Source: Saccharomonospora amisosensis (lineage in GTDB: Bacteria > Actinomycetota > Actinomycetes > Mycobacteriales > Pseudonocardiaceae). From it: a DNA stretch of 64,000 nucleotides. The position numbers and the translations under genes are program-made. The stretch is taken from positions 3,286,001 to 3,350,000 of the forward strand of contig NZ_JAAOYM010000001.1 in the NCBI RefSeq assembly GCF_011761185.1, given 5' to 3'. How positions within the stretch are numbered: the first letter of the stretch is position 1; each line of letters begins with the position of its first letter. Under the pieces are notes generated by a model. The model was given only the letters and a program-made list of their open reading frames with translations. It had not been told where the DNA came from and did not search any database. Shown in pieces: positions 15,718 to 24,582 of this stretch.

Positions 15718-16476
15718 ATGGCAGACGTCATCTCCACGAACCGCGTGGAGCCGGGAATCGCAGTGGTGACAGTGAATTCCCCTCCGGTGAACGCCCTCAC
15801 CGTGCAAGGCTGGTTCGACCTCGCCGAGGCGATCACCGCGCAGGGCCGCGACCCGGAGTGCCACGTCGTGGTGCTGAGAGCCGAGGGACGTGGCTTCAAC
15901 GCGGGCGTGGACATCAAGGAGATCCAGGCGGATTCCGCGTACGGGGCGCTGATCGGCGCCAACCACGGTTGCGCGGCCGCGTTCGCCGCCGTGTACGACT
16001 GTGCGGTGCCGGTGATCGCAGCGGTGCACGGGTTCTGCCTCGGCGGCGGGATCGGGCTCGTCGGCAACGCCGACGTCGTCGTCGCCTCCGACGACGCGAC
16101 GTTCGGGCTGCCGGAGGTCGACCGTGGCGCGCTCGGCGCTGCGACGCACCTCGCCCGCCTCGTGCCGCAGCACCTGATGCGCACGCTGTACTACACGGCG
16201 AGCACGGTGGACGCCCACCAGTTGCACCACCACGGCTCGGTGTACCGGGTGGTGCCGCGCGCCGAACTCGACGAGGCCGCGCTTGCGGTGGCAAGGCAGA
16301 TCGCCGACAAGGACACCAGGGTGATCCGCGCCGCCAAGCAGGCCCTCAACGGCATCGACCCACAGCCGGTGCACCGCAGTTACCGGTACGAACAGGGCTT
16401 CACCTTCGAGTTGAACCTGGCCGGTGTCTCCGACGCCGCGCGCCAGGACTTCCTCGACAACGGCAAGGGAGAGTGA
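15718..16476 (+). CDS. echA20: EchA20, crotonase-fold ring-D hydrolase of steroid catabolism
   Basis: A 252-residue crotonase-superfamily protein. The oxyanion-hole segments are RAEGRGFNAGVDIKEI near residue 60 and GFCLGGGIGLVGNADVVVA near 105; the acidic segment GLPEVDRGALG follows. In M. tuberculosis EchA20 hydrolyses a cyclic beta-keto acyl-CoA, opening steroid ring D. The ATG at 15718 has AGGAAGG upstream. It heads the operon echA20-ipdA-ipdB-ipdC, whose stops and starts overlap by 1-4 nt, in the same order as Rv3550-Rv3553. Confidence 0.9.
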   Translation: MADVISTNRVEPGIAVVTVNSPPVNALTVQGWFDLAEAITAQGRDPECHVVVLRAEGRGFNAGVDIKEIQADSAYGALIGANHGCAAAFAAVYDCAVPVIAAVHGFCLGGGIGLVGNADVVVASDDATFGLPEVDRGALGAATHLARLVPQHLMRTLYYTASTVDAHQLHHHGSVYRVVPRAELDEAALAVARQIADKDTRVIRAAKQALNGIDPQPVHRSYRYEQGFTFELNLAGVSDAARQDFLDNGKGE

Positions 16477-17339
16477 TGGCGGACAAACGGATGAGCGCCG
16501 ACGAGGTCGTCGCCGAGCTTTCCGACGGCATGACCATCGGCATCGGCGGTTGGGGTTCGCGGCGCAAACCGATGGCGCTGGTGCGGGCCATCCTGCGCTC
16601 GTCGCTGACCGACCTCACCGTCGTCTCCTACGGCGGGCCCGACGTCGGGCTGCTCGCTTCCGCGGGTCGGATCCGCAAGCTGGTGTTCGGATTCGTGACG
16701 CTGGACTCCATCCCGTTCGACCCGTGGTTCGGCCGCGTGCGCGAGAGCGGGCAGATCGAGGTAACCGAGTACGACGAGGGCGTGTTCGGCACCGCGCTGT
16801 CGGCCGCCGCGCAGCGACTACCGTTCCTGCCCACCCGTGCCGGGCTGGGTTCGGACGTCATGCGGCTCAACCCGCAGCTGCGCACCGTCAGCTCCCCCTA
16901 CCCCGACGGCGAGGAGCTGCTCGCCGTGCCACCGCTTCGGCTCGACGCCGCGCTGGTGCACCTCAACCGCGCCGACGCCCGTGGCAACGCGCAGTACCTC
17001 GGCCCTGACCCCTACTTCGACGACCTGTTCGCGTTGGCGGCCGACCGCTGCTTCGTCTCCGCCGAGCAGGTGGTGGACACCGCCGAGCTCACGGCTACCG
17101 CGCCGGTGCAGAGCCTGCTGCTGAACCGCTCCGCCGTGCACGGTGTGGTGGAAACCCCACGCGGGGCGCACTTCACCAGCGCCGCGCCCGACTACGGCCG
17201 CGACGAGAAGTTCCAGCGGCACTACGCCGAGTCCGCGAAGGACCTCGAGGTCTGGCCCAGGTTCGTCGACCGGTTCCTCTCCGGAGACGAACGAACCTAC
17301 CTATCCGAAGTGGACAAGTTCACCCGGGAGGCGGCATGA
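16476..17339 (+). CDS. ipdA: IpdA, alpha subunit of COCHEA-CoA hydrolase (ring-C opening)
   Basis: A 287-residue class I CoA-transferase-fold protein. It opens with SADEVVAELSDGMTIGIGGWGSR and has the GLGSDVMRLNP segment; the catalytic glutamate expected near residue 105 falls in the TEYDEGVFG region. With IpdB it forms a heterotetramer that hydrolyses the last carbocyclic ring in a retro-Claisen-like step rather than transferring CoA. The start overlaps the echA20 stop by 1 nt (TGATG). Confidence 0.9.
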   Translation: MADKRMSADEVVAELSDGMTIGIGGWGSRRKPMALVRAILRSSLTDLTVVSYGGPDVGLLASAGRIRKLVFGFVTLDSIPFDPWFGRVRESGQIEVTEYDEGVFGTALSAAAQRLPFLPTRAGLGSDVMRLNPQLRTVSSPYPDGEELLAVPPLRLDAALVHLNRADARGNAQYLGPDPYFDDLFALAADRCFVSAEQVVDTAELTATAPVQSLLLNRSAVHGVVETPRGAHFTSAAPDYGRDEKFQRHYAESAKDLEVWPRFVDRFLSGDERTYLSEVDKFTREAA

Positions 17340-18085
17340 CGAACGCGACACGTGCCGAGGTCGCCGCGGTGGCCTGCGCGGAGCTGTTCCGGGGCGACGG
17401 TGAGATCGTGGTGAGTCCGATGGGCCTGCTGCCGTCGCTTGGAGCGCGGCTTGCCAGGCTCACCTTCGAGCCCGACATCCTGCTCAGCGACGGCGAGGCC
17501 TACCTGCTGGCCAGCACGCCAGGTGTCGGTGAGCCGATCGTTGAAGGCTGGCAGCCGTTCCGCAAGGTGCTCGACACCGTGGTGCCACACGGCAAGCGGC
17601 ACGTGGTGATGGGAGCCAACCAGGTCGACCGCTACGGCAACCAGAACATCTCCGCGATCGGGGACCACGCACGGCCCAAGAAGCAGTTGCTCGGCGTGCG
17701 TGGCGGGCCGGGAAACACTGTCAACAATCGCACGAGTTACTGGGTTCCCCGACACAGCACACGGGTGTTCACCGAGCGGGTCGACGTGATCTCCGGCGTT
17801 GGCTACGACAGCGCACGCGCTGCCGGGCCGAGCGCACGCAAGTACCACGACGTCTACCGGGTGGTTACCAACCTGGCCGTGCTCGACTTCTGCGGGCCGG
17901 ACAACGCGATGCGGCTGGTGTCGGTCCACCCCGGCGTTTCCGTGGACGAGGTGGTCGCCAACACCGGCTTCGAACTCCACACCGGCGACGTGGCAGAGAC
18001 CAGGCTGCCCACCGACGAGGAGTTGCGGCTGCTGCGTGAGGTGATCGACCCCAAGTCCACTCGGGATCGTGAGGTGCCGTCGTGA
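17336..18085 (+). CDS. ipdB: IpdB, beta subunit of COCHEA-CoA hydrolase
   Basis: A 249-residue partner of IpdA, also of CoA-transferase fold. Recognisable segments are LARLTFEPDILLSDGEAYLL, MGANQVDRYGNQNISAIGD and VRGGPGNTVNNRTSYWVPRH. Its ATG overlaps the ipdA stop by 4 nt (ATGA), consistent with co-translational assembly of the heteromer. The family position that carries the CoA-ester glutamate in true transferases is not obvious here, as expected for IpdAB. Confidence 0.9.
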   Translation: MTNATRAEVAAVACAELFRGDGEIVVSPMGLLPSLGARLARLTFEPDILLSDGEAYLLASTPGVGEPIVEGWQPFRKVLDTVVPHGKRHVVMGANQVDRYGNQNISAIGDHARPKKQLLGVRGGPGNTVNNRTSYWVPRHSTRVFTERVDVISGVGYDSARAAGPSARKYHDVYRVVTNLAVLDFCGPDNAMRLVSVHPGVSVDEVVANTGFELHTGDVAETRLPTDEELRLLREVIDPKSTRDREVPS

Positions 18086-19146
18086 CCACCGCAGCGACGC
18101 TGCGGACCCCGCTGACCGAACTGATCGGCGTGCGGCACCCGGTGGTGCAGACCGGAATGGGCTGGGTCGCGGGGCCACGCCTGGTGTCGGCCACCGCCGA
18201 GGCGGGAGGGCTCGGCATCCTGGCCTCGGCCACGATGACCTACGACGAGCTGGAGCCCGCGGTCAAGGAGGTCAAGGGTCGCACCGACAAGCCGTTCGGG
18301 GTGAACCTGCGGGCGGACGCCGAGGACGCGGACCGCAGGGTCGAGCTGCTGATCAGGGAGCGGGTCAAGGTCGCCTCGTTCGCGCTCGCCCCGCGCAAGG
18401 AGCTGATCGCGAAGCTGAAGGACGAGGGCATCGTGGTGGTGCCCTCGGTCGGCGCGGCAAGGCACGCCGAGAAAGTCGCCTCGTGGGGCGCGGACGCGGT
18501 CGTGGTGCAGGGCGGCGAGGGCGGTGGGCACACCGGTGGCGTGGCCACCACGCTGCTGCTGCCCTCGGTGCTGGACGCGGTGGACATTCCGGTGGTCGCG
18601 GCGGGCGGCTTCTTCGACGGGCGCGGCCTCGCCGCCGCGCTGGCCTACGGCGCGGCTGGTGTGGCCATGGGCACCCGGTTCCTGCTCACCAAGGAGAGCA
18701 CGGTGCCGGACGCGGTCAAGCGCGCCTACCTGGAGCGGGGTCTCGCCGACACCGTGGTGACCCGCAAGGTCGACGGAATGCCGCACCGCGTGCTGCGCAC
18801 CGACCTCGTGGACTCCCTCGAACGCTCGGGCAACGTGACCGGACTGCTCAGGGCGGTGCGCAACGCCGCGAGATTCCGCAAGCTCACCGGAGTGTCCTGG
18901 CGGTCCATGGTCACCGAAGGACTCGCGATGAAACGCTCGGGAGACCGGACGTGGGCGCAGGTACTCATGGCCGCCAACACGCCGATGCTGCTGCGGGCCG
19001 GGCTGGTGAAGGGCGACACCGACGCGGGCGTACTCGCCTCCGGCCAGGTGGTCGGGATGCTTACCGACCTGCCCAGCGTGGCCGAGTTGATCGAAGGGAT
19101 GGTCACCGACGCCCGAGCACGCATCGCCGAACTGGGCAAGCTGTAA
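18082..19146 (+). CDS. ipdC: IpdC, nitronate monooxygenase-like flavoprotein of ring C/D catabolism
   Basis: A 354-residue FMN-dependent TIM-barrel protein of the nitronate monooxygenase/2-nitropropane dioxygenase family. The family segments HPVVQTGMGWVAGPRLVSA, a GG-rich phosphate loop (VVQGGEGGGHTGG near residue 148) and VVAAGGFFDGRGLAAALAYGAAGVAMGTRF (in part) are present. In mycobacteria IpdC is needed to convert a hydroxylated hydrindane carboxyl-CoA before ring opening. It starts with a GTGA overlap to ipdB and ends the operon at a strong hairpin. Confidence 0.88.
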   Translation: MTTAATLRTPLTELIGVRHPVVQTGMGWVAGPRLVSATAEAGGLGILASATMTYDELEPAVKEVKGRTDKPFGVNLRADAEDADRRVELLIRERVKVASFALAPRKELIAKLKDEGIVVVPSVGAARHAEKVASWGADAVVVQGGEGGGHTGGVATTLLLPSVLDAVDIPVVAAGGFFDGRGLAAALAYGAAGVAMGTRFLLTKESTVPDAVKRAYLERGLADTVVTRKVDGMPHRVLRTDLVDSLERSGNVTGLLRAVRNAARFRKLTGVSWRSMVTEGLAMKRSGDRTWAQVLMAANTPMLLRAGLVKGDTDAGVLASGQVVGMLTDLPSVAELIEGMVTDARARIAELGKL

Positions 19147-19158
19147 CGACGGCAGGCA

Positions 19159-19199
19159 CCGCCCGTGCCCCGCGAGTGGTCCTCGCCGGGCACGGGCGG
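19159..19199. terminator. Bidirectional hairpin between ipdC and fadA6
   Basis: CCGCCCGTGCCC (19159-19170) pairs perfectly with GGGCACGGGCGG (19188-19199). Inside it GCGAG/CTCGC adds a second stem around a 5-nt loop. It fills the 58-nt gap between the convergent ipdC and fadA6 stops. The run of T is short, so termination may be of the GC-hairpin actinomycete type. Confidence 0.8.
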
Positions 19200-19204
19200 G
19201 TTAA

Positions 19205-20356
19205 TCACAGCCGCTCGATGATGGTCACGTTGGCCGTGCCGCCGCCCTCACACATCGTCTGCAGGCCGTAGCGGCCGCCTCGGCGCTCCAGTTCGTGCAG
19301 CAGGGTGGCGAACAGCTTGGTCCCTGTGGCGCCGATGGGGTGCCCCAGCGCGATTCCGCCGCCGTTGACGTTGACCCTCATCGGGTCCGCGCCCATCTCG
19401 TCCAGCCACGCGAGCACGACGCTGGCGAACGCCTCGTTCACCTCGAACAGGTCGATGTCGTCCACGGTGAGCCCTGCCTTGCGCAACGCGAACCTCGTGG
19501 CGGGAATGGGGCCGGTGAGCATCCACACCGGATCGGCCGCGCGCACCGCCAGGTGGTGCACCCGCGCCTTCGGCGTGGTCCCGGTTTCCTTCACGAACGC
19601 CTCGGAAGCCAGCAGCGCGGCACTGGCACCGTCGGAGATCTGGCTGGCCACGGCCGCCGTGATCCGCGAACCCGGGCTCAGCGGCGAAAGTCCCGCCATC
19701 TTCTCCAGGCTGGTGTCCCTGCGCGGACCCTCGTCGTACTTGAGATCACCGAAGGGCACGGTTTCGGCGTCGAACCTGCCCTGGTCGATGGCGGCGATGG
19801 CGCGCTGGTGGCTGGTGTAGGCGAACTCCTCCATCGCCTCCCTCGAGATGTCCCAGTGTTCGGCGATCATCTGCGCGCTCTGGAACTGGGAGATCTCGGC
19901 ACTGCCGTAGCGCTGCTGCCAACCCTTCGAGCCGGAGAACGGGTCGTCGATGCCGTACTCCCGCCCGGCCAGCATCGCCGCGCTGATGGGGATCTGGCTC
20001 ATGTTCTGCACGCCGCCTGCCAGCACCAGATCCATCGTGCCGGACAGCACGGCCTGCGCGGCGAAGTGCACGGCCTGCTGGCTGGAACCGCACTGCCGGT
20101 CCACCGTCACGCCGGGAACGTGGTCGGGCCTGCCCGCTGCCAGCCACGCGGTGCGCGCGATGTTGCCCGACTGCGAGCCGAGTGTGTCGGTGCAGCCGAG
20201 AATCACGTCGTCGACCCGCTCGGGGTCCACCCCGGTGCGATCGAGGATCGCGTTGATGACGTGCGCGCCGAGGTCGGCGCTGTGCACGGCGGAAAGGCCA
20301 CCGCCGCGCTTGCCGACCGGCGTGCGCACCGCGTCCAGAATGTATGCCTCAGCCAT
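19205..20356 (-). CDS. fadA6: FadA6, steroid ring C/D thiolase
   Basis: A 383-residue thiolase that cleaves a beta-keto-CoA from the last ring remnant. The acyl-accepting Cys is in DRQCGSSQQ near residue 90, the His in LGHPIGATGTKL near 340 and the second Cys in QTMCEGGGTANV near 370. ATG at 20356 follows GGGAGA; the longer frame runs into kstR2. It overlaps the kstR2 3' end by 8 nt and ends the operon fadE30-ipdF-kstR2-fadA6, the order of Rv3560c-Rv3556c without intervening genes. Confidence 0.9.
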   Translation of the reverse strand: MAEAYILDAVRTPVGKRGGGLSAVHSADLGAHVINAILDRTGVDPERVDDVILGCTDTLGSQSGNIARTAWLAAGRPDHVPGVTVDRQCGSSQQAVHFAAQAVLSGTMDLVLAGGVQNMSQIPISAAMLAGREYGIDDPFSGSKGWQQRYGSAEISQFQSAQMIAEHWDISREAMEEFAYTSHQRAIAAIDQGRFDAETVPFGDLKYDEGPRRDTSLEKMAGLSPLSPGSRITAAVASQISDGASAALLASEAFVKETGTTPKARVHHLAVRAADPVWMLTGPIPATRFALRKAGLTVDDIDLFEVNEAFASVVLAWLDEMGADPMRVNVNGGGIALGHPIGATGTKLFATLLHELERRGGRYGLQTMCEGGGTANVTIIERL

Positions 20357-21002
20357 GGGTCTCTCCCGTTTTCTTGGTCCGCCTGCGGCGGGTGGCGATC
20401 CCGTCGAGCAGGATGCCGAGGTATTGCTGCGCCACGTCGTCGGCCGAGAGGGTGCCCGCCGGGTTGTACCAGCGCACCGCCACCCAGACCGTGTCACGGA
20501 TGAAGCGGTAGACCAGTTCCACGTCGATGTCCTCGCGGAACACGCCCTGCCGCACCCCGTCGGTGAGGATCTTGCGCCAGAGGTTGCGGAACTCCACGTT
20601 TCGCTCGTCGATATAGGCGAAGCGCTCCAGATGAGCCAGGTGTTTGGCCTCGTTCTGGTAGATCGCCACCTCGGCCGGATGGTCGCGAATGGACCGGAAC
20701 GAGGCGGCCACCACCGCTTCCAGCGTGTTTCGCGGTCCGAGGTCGGCGGCGACGATCCGCGCGTAGGTGTCGAACAGCTCGTCGAGGAACCCGCGCAGAA
20801 TCTCGTCGGCCATCGACTCCTTGGAGTCGAAGTGGTGGTACAGGCTTCCCGAGAGGATTCCGGCGGCGTCGGCGATGTCGCGCACCGTCGTGGAGACGTA
20901 GCCGCGGTCGGCGAACAGGCGCGCGGCCAGTGCCAGTAGTTCGGCGCGCCTTCCGGACCCGTTGTTGCCCGCCTGTCGCTTCTTCACGGTTCTCGTGTTC
21001 AT
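20349..21002 (-). CDS. kstR2: KstR2, TetR-family repressor of ring C/D genes
   Basis: A 217-residue TetR repressor. The basic N-terminus is followed by the HTH (ATTRDIAD-like segment VSTTVRDIADAAGILSGSLY and HHFDSKESM). The C-terminal domain, with YIDERNVEFRNLWRKIL, closely fits KstR2, whose ligand is HIP-CoA, made by FadD3. It lies inside the operon it would repress, giving autoregulation through the 22997 box. It is separated from ipdF by 12 nt. Confidence 0.9.
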   Translation of the reverse strand: MNTRTVKKRQAGNNGSGRRAELLALAARLFADRGYVSTTVRDIADAAGILSGSLYHHFDSKESMADEILRGFLDELFDTYARIVAADLGPRNTLEAVVAASFRSIRDHPAEVAIYQNEAKHLAHLERFAYIDERNVEFRNLWRKILTDGVRQGVFREDIDVELVYRFIRDTVWVAVRWYNPAGTLSADDVAQQYLGILLDGIATRRRRTKKTGETHG

Positions 21003-21014
21003 CCGACCCGTCCC

Positions 21015-21791
21015 CTATGCATGCTGACTGCTCACCGAGATCACCTCGCCGGTCAGGTACGAGGCGTAGTCGCTGGCGAGGAACACCATGACATTCGCCA
21101 CCTCCCACGGTTGTGCCGCCCTGCCGGAGACTTCCCGCTCGGTCAGGTCCGCCAGCAGCTCCTCGGAGGTCACTTTGGCGAGGAACGGGTGCATCGCCAG
21201 GCTTGGTGACACCGCGTTGACCCTGATTCCGTGCTCGGCCACGTCCACGGCGGCACACCGGGTCAGCGCCATCACAGCTGCCTTGGCGGCAGCGTAGTGC
21301 GACTGATCCGCCTGCGCCCGCCAGCCGATCACCGAGGCGTTGTTCACCACGGCTCCGCCACCGCCCTGCTCGACGAACTGGCGCAGCGCCGCCCTCGTCA
21401 TCCGGAACGTGCCGTTGAGCGTGACGTCGAGCACGCGAGACCACTGTTCGTCGGTCATGTCCAGGATCGACGTGCTGCCGCCGAGACCGGCGTTGTTGAT
21501 GAGCACGTCGATGCGGCCGAACCGCTCCACCGCGGCGGCGATCAGTCCCCGCACCTGCTCCTCGTCGGTGACGTCGCAAGGGAAGGCGTGCACCTCACCG
21601 TACTCGGCGAGGCTCTCGGCCTTCTCCGCGAGCCGCCGCTCGTGCCAGTCACTGATCACCACCCTGGCGCCCTCCTCGAGGCTGCGCCGGGCCACGGCCG
21701 AGCCGATGCCCGTGCCCGCGGCGGCGGTCACCACGACCACCTTGTCGCGCAGCAGTTCGCGCCCCTGCGGGTAGTCCGGCAACGGAATCAC
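21015..21791 (-). CDS. ipdF: IpdF, SDR hydroxyacyl-CoA dehydrogenase of ring C/D catabolism
   Basis: A 258-residue SDR (Rv3559c-like) assigned to oxidoreduction of the 5-hydroxy group on the hydrindane-CoA intermediate. Motifs are VTAAAGTGIG (residues 22-31), LINNAG near 98, a catalytic Ser in NNASVIG and YAAAK near 165. The GTG at 21791 is preceded by GGGAGAAG and overlaps the fadE30 stop (GTGA). A much longer open frame upstream is antisense-like noise inside fadE30. Confidence 0.87.
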   Translation of the reverse strand: MIPLPDYPQGRELLRDKVVVVTAAAGTGIGSAVARRSLEEGARVVISDWHERRLAEKAESLAEYGEVHAFPCDVTDEEQVRGLIAAAVERFGRIDVLINNAGLGGSTSILDMTDEQWSRVLDVTLNGTFRMTRAALRQFVEQGGGGAVVNNASVIGWRAQADQSHYAAAKAAVMALTRCAAVDVAEHGIRVNAVSPSLAMHPFLAKVTSEELLADLTEREVSGRAAQPWEVANVMVFLASDYASYLTGEVISVSSQHA

Positions 21792-22942
21792 TGTCGCTTC
21801 TCCCTCGGCAGGCCGAGCACCCGCTCGGCGATAATGTTGCGCTGGATCTCGTTGGAGCCGCCGTAGATGGTGTCGGCTCTGGTGAACAGGAACAGCCGCT
21901 GCCACTCGTCCAGTTCGGGGTCGGCCACCAGCCCCGCCGCACCGCGAACCAACATGGCCAGCTCGCCGAGCTCTCGATGCCAGTTGGCCCACACGAGCTT
22001 GGACACCTCGGCCACGCCGGGCGCGGGGTCCCCGAGTGTGCGCAGCGCATGCGCCCGCATCACCTCCAGCCCGGCCCACGCCTGAGCGAGGCGCTGGTCG
22101 ACGATCGGGTCGTCGGCGGCGCCGGTTCGCCTGGCCAGGTCGGTCAGCGCCGCCAGCTCGCGCCGGAAGCCGACCTGCTGGCCCAGCGTGGCCACGCCAC
22201 GCTCGAAGCCGAGGGTGCCCATCGCGACACGCCAACCCTCGCCGGGCTCGCCGACCACCAGGTCGGCGGGAGTGCGGGCGCCGTCGAAGAACACCTCGTT
22301 GAACTCCGAGGTGCCGGTGAGCTGCTGGATGGGCCGTACCTCGATGCCGTCCTGCCGCATCGGCACCAGCAGGTAGGAAAGGCCGCCGTGCCTGGTGGAG
22401 CCGGGTTCGGTGCGGGCGAGCACGAAACACCAGTCCGCGACGTGGGCCAGCGAAGTCCACACCTTCTGCCCTCGCAGTACCCACTCGTCGCCGTCCAGGC
22501 GTGCGGTGGTGGAAACGGCTGCCAGGTCCGAGCCCGCACCCGGCTCGGAGTAGCCCTGGCACCACAGCTCCTCCACCGACACGATCTTGGGCAGGAACCG
22601 GCGCTGCTGCTCGGGGGTGCCGAAGGCGATGAGCGTAGGGCCGAGTAGTTCCTGGCCGAGGTGGCTGACCTTCGCGGGTGCGTTGGCTCTGGCGTACTCC
22701 TCGTGGAAGATGACCTGCTGTTCCAGCGTCGCCCCCCGGCCACCGTGCTCGACCGGCCACCCGACGCAGGTCCATCCCGCCGCCGCGAGGTGCCGCTCCC
22801 AGGCAAGGCGTTCCTCAAATGCCTCGTGCTCCCGGCCGGGACCGCCGAGCCCCCGCAGCGCGGCGAACTCGCCCGTGAGGTTCTCGGCCAGCCAGGTCCG
22901 CACTTCGTCGCGAAACTCGCCGCCCGACGCCGTGTCGGACAC
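21788..22942 (-). CDS. fadE30: FadE30, acyl-CoA dehydrogenase acting on HIP-CoA
   Basis: A 384-residue FAD-dependent acyl-CoA dehydrogenase that desaturates the propionyl chain of HIP-CoA, the first beta-oxidation step after FadD3. Typical ACAD segments are CQGYSEPGAGSDLA near residue 130, WVLRGQKVWTS near 160 and a C-terminal TIYGGSNEIQRNIIAERVLG, with the FAD-site Arg and the usual Asn-Glu. GTG at 22942 follows GAGGAGG. It heads the leftward KstR2 operon. Confidence 0.9.
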   Translation of the reverse strand: MSDTASGGEFRDEVRTWLAENLTGEFAALRGLGGPGREHEAFEERLAWERHLAAAGWTCVGWPVEHGGRGATLEQQVIFHEEYARANAPAKVSHLGQELLGPTLIAFGTPEQQRRFLPKIVSVEELWCQGYSEPGAGSDLAAVSTTARLDGDEWVLRGQKVWTSLAHVADWCFVLARTEPGSTRHGGLSYLLVPMRQDGIEVRPIQQLTGTSEFNEVFFDGARTPADLVVGEPGEGWRVAMGTLGFERGVATLGQQVGFRRELAALTDLARRTGAADDPIVDQRLAQAWAGLEVMRAHALRTLGDPAPGVAEVSKLVWANWHRELGELAMLVRGAAGLVADPELDEWQRLFLFTRADTIYGGSNEIQRNIIAERVLGLPREKRQ

Positions 22943-22996
22943 TCGAAGACCTCCTCGGGATGTTTTCAACGCGGCCGTTGGTGCGTAGGCTACCCT

Positions 22997-23013
22997 ACCA
23001 AGCACTTGCTAGG
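22997..23013. promoter_or_regulatory. KstR2 operator between fadE30 and fadD3
   Basis: ACCAAGCACTTGCT (22997-23010) matches the published KstR2 consensus AnCAAGnnCTTGnT at every defined position, and CCAAGCACTTGCTAGG is the symmetric 16-mer. It directly precedes the fadD3 ribosome-binding site (AGGGAGG) and lies 55 bp from the fadE30 start, so one site can shut both arms. Confidence 0.85.
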
Positions 23014-23022
23014 GAGGTTCTC

Positions 23023-24582
23023 GTGGAAACGGCACCAGCCACGGTTCCGGCGGCACTAAAGCGGGCGGCGCGGGAGTTCGGCGACCGGGAGGCCGTGGTC
23101 AACGACTCGGTGCGGCTGCGTTACGCCGAACTGTACGAGCAGGTCCGCCGATTCGCGACCGTGCTGTCCCGCCGCGGTATTCGGCCGGGCGACCGGGTGG
23201 CCATCTGCTCACCCAACACCTACCACTGGGTGGTCGCCTCGCTGGGCATCCTCTACGCGGGCGCGACCGTCGTCCCCATCAACACCCGCTTCACCGGCCC
23301 GGAGATGGCCGACGTCATCTCCCGCGGCGGTGCGCGGGGGCTCGTGGTCGCGGGTCCGTTCCTCGGCATGGATCGGCTGGCAGAGCTACGCAAGGCCGGG
23401 ATGGGTGAGCTGCCGCTCGTCGTGCGAGTTCCGGTGGAGGGCGAGCCGGAACCGACCGACGGCGTCGTGGACTGGCGCGACCTGCCGCGGCTGACAGCCG
23501 ACGCCGATGCCGCTGAACTGGCCGAGATCGATGCCCGCGCGGAGGCCGTTGCCCCCGACGATGTCGCCGACATCCTGTTCACCTCGGGCACCACCGGGCG
23601 CAGCAAGGGCGCGATGACCAGCCACCGCCGCACCATCGGCGTCGCGCGGGCCTGGGCGGAATGCGCGACCCTCTGCGACCAGGACCGCTACCTGATCATC
23701 AATCCGTTCTTCCACAGCTTCGGTTACAAGGCGGGCATCCTGGCGGCTCTGCTGCGTGGGGCCGCGATGCTGCCGCAGCTCACCTTCGACGTCGAGGCCA
23801 CGATGCGGCTGGTCGAGCGGGAGCGGGTCACGATCCTTCCGGGAGCGCCCACGATCTACCAGGTCATGCTGGACGCGCCCAGCCGGTCTCGGTACGACCT
23901 CGACAGCCTGCGGGTCGCGGTCACCGGCGCCGCCACGGTGCCGGTCGCCCTGGTGGAGCGCATGCGTGCCGAGTTGAGCTTCGACATCGTGCTCACCGCA
24001 TACGGGCTCACCGAGGCCGTGGTGGCCACGATGTGCAGGCCCACAGACGATGCCGAGACCATCGCCCGCACCTCCGGCAGGGCCACGGCAGGCTTCGATA
24101 TCCGCATCGCGGACAACGGCGAGATCCTGCTGCGCGGGCCGAACATGATGCTCGGCTATCTCGACGACCCAGTCGCGACACGGGAGGCCATCGACGCCGA
24201 GGGCTGGCTGCACACCGGTGACGTGGGTCGGCTGGACGAGCGCGGCTACCTCACCATCACCGACCGGCTCAAGGACATGTACATCTGCGGCGGCTTCAAC
24301 GTCTACCCGGCCGAGGTCGAGCAGGTGCTGGCCAGGCTCGACGGAGTGGCCGACTCCGCCGTGGTCGGCGTGCCCGACGCGCGGCTGGGTGAGGTCGGCA
24401 AGGCCTTCGTGGTGCGCAGACCGGGGGTGACGATGTCCGAGGAGGACGTCATCGACCACTGCAAACGCGAGCTGGCCAACTTCAAGGTGCCCCGGCAGGT
24501 GGAGTTCCGCACGGCGTTGCCCCGCAACCCTGCGGGCAAGGTTCTCAAACGCACGTTGCGGGACGAGGAGGCAAAACGATGA
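23023..24582 (+). CDS. fadD3: FadD3, HIP-CoA synthetase
   Basis: A 519-residue acyl-AMP-forming CoA ligase. The ATP loop LFTSGTTGRSKGAM is near residue 187, AYGLTEAVVATM near 325, the GWLHTGDVGRLDERGYL hinge near 395, and the catalytic Lys in NPAGKVLKRTL near 507. In mycobacteria FadD3 activates 3aα-H-4α(3'-propanoate)-7aβ-methylhexahydro-1,5-indanedione, the product of ring A/B breakdown. GTG at 23023 follows GGGAGG. First gene of a rightward operon ending with fadE33. Confidence 0.92.
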   Translation: METAPATVPAALKRAAREFGDREAVVNDSVRLRYAELYEQVRRFATVLSRRGIRPGDRVAICSPNTYHWVVASLGILYAGATVVPINTRFTGPEMADVISRGGARGLVVAGPFLGMDRLAELRKAGMGELPLVVRVPVEGEPEPTDGVVDWRDLPRLTADADAAELAEIDARAEAVAPDDVADILFTSGTTGRSKGAMTSHRRTIGVARAWAECATLCDQDRYLIINPFFHSFGYKAGILAALLRGAAMLPQLTFDVEATMRLVERERVTILPGAPTIYQVMLDAPSRSRYDLDSLRVAVTGAATVPVALVERMRAELSFDIVLTAYGLTEAVVATMCRPTDDAETIARTSGRATAGFDIRIADNGEILLRGPNMMLGYLDDPVATREAIDAEGWLHTGDVGRLDERGYLTITDRLKDMYICGGFNVYPAEVEQVLARLDGVADSAVVGVPDARLGEVGKAFVVRRPGVTMSEEDVIDHCKRELANFKVPRQVEFRTALPRNPAGKVLKRTLRDEEAKR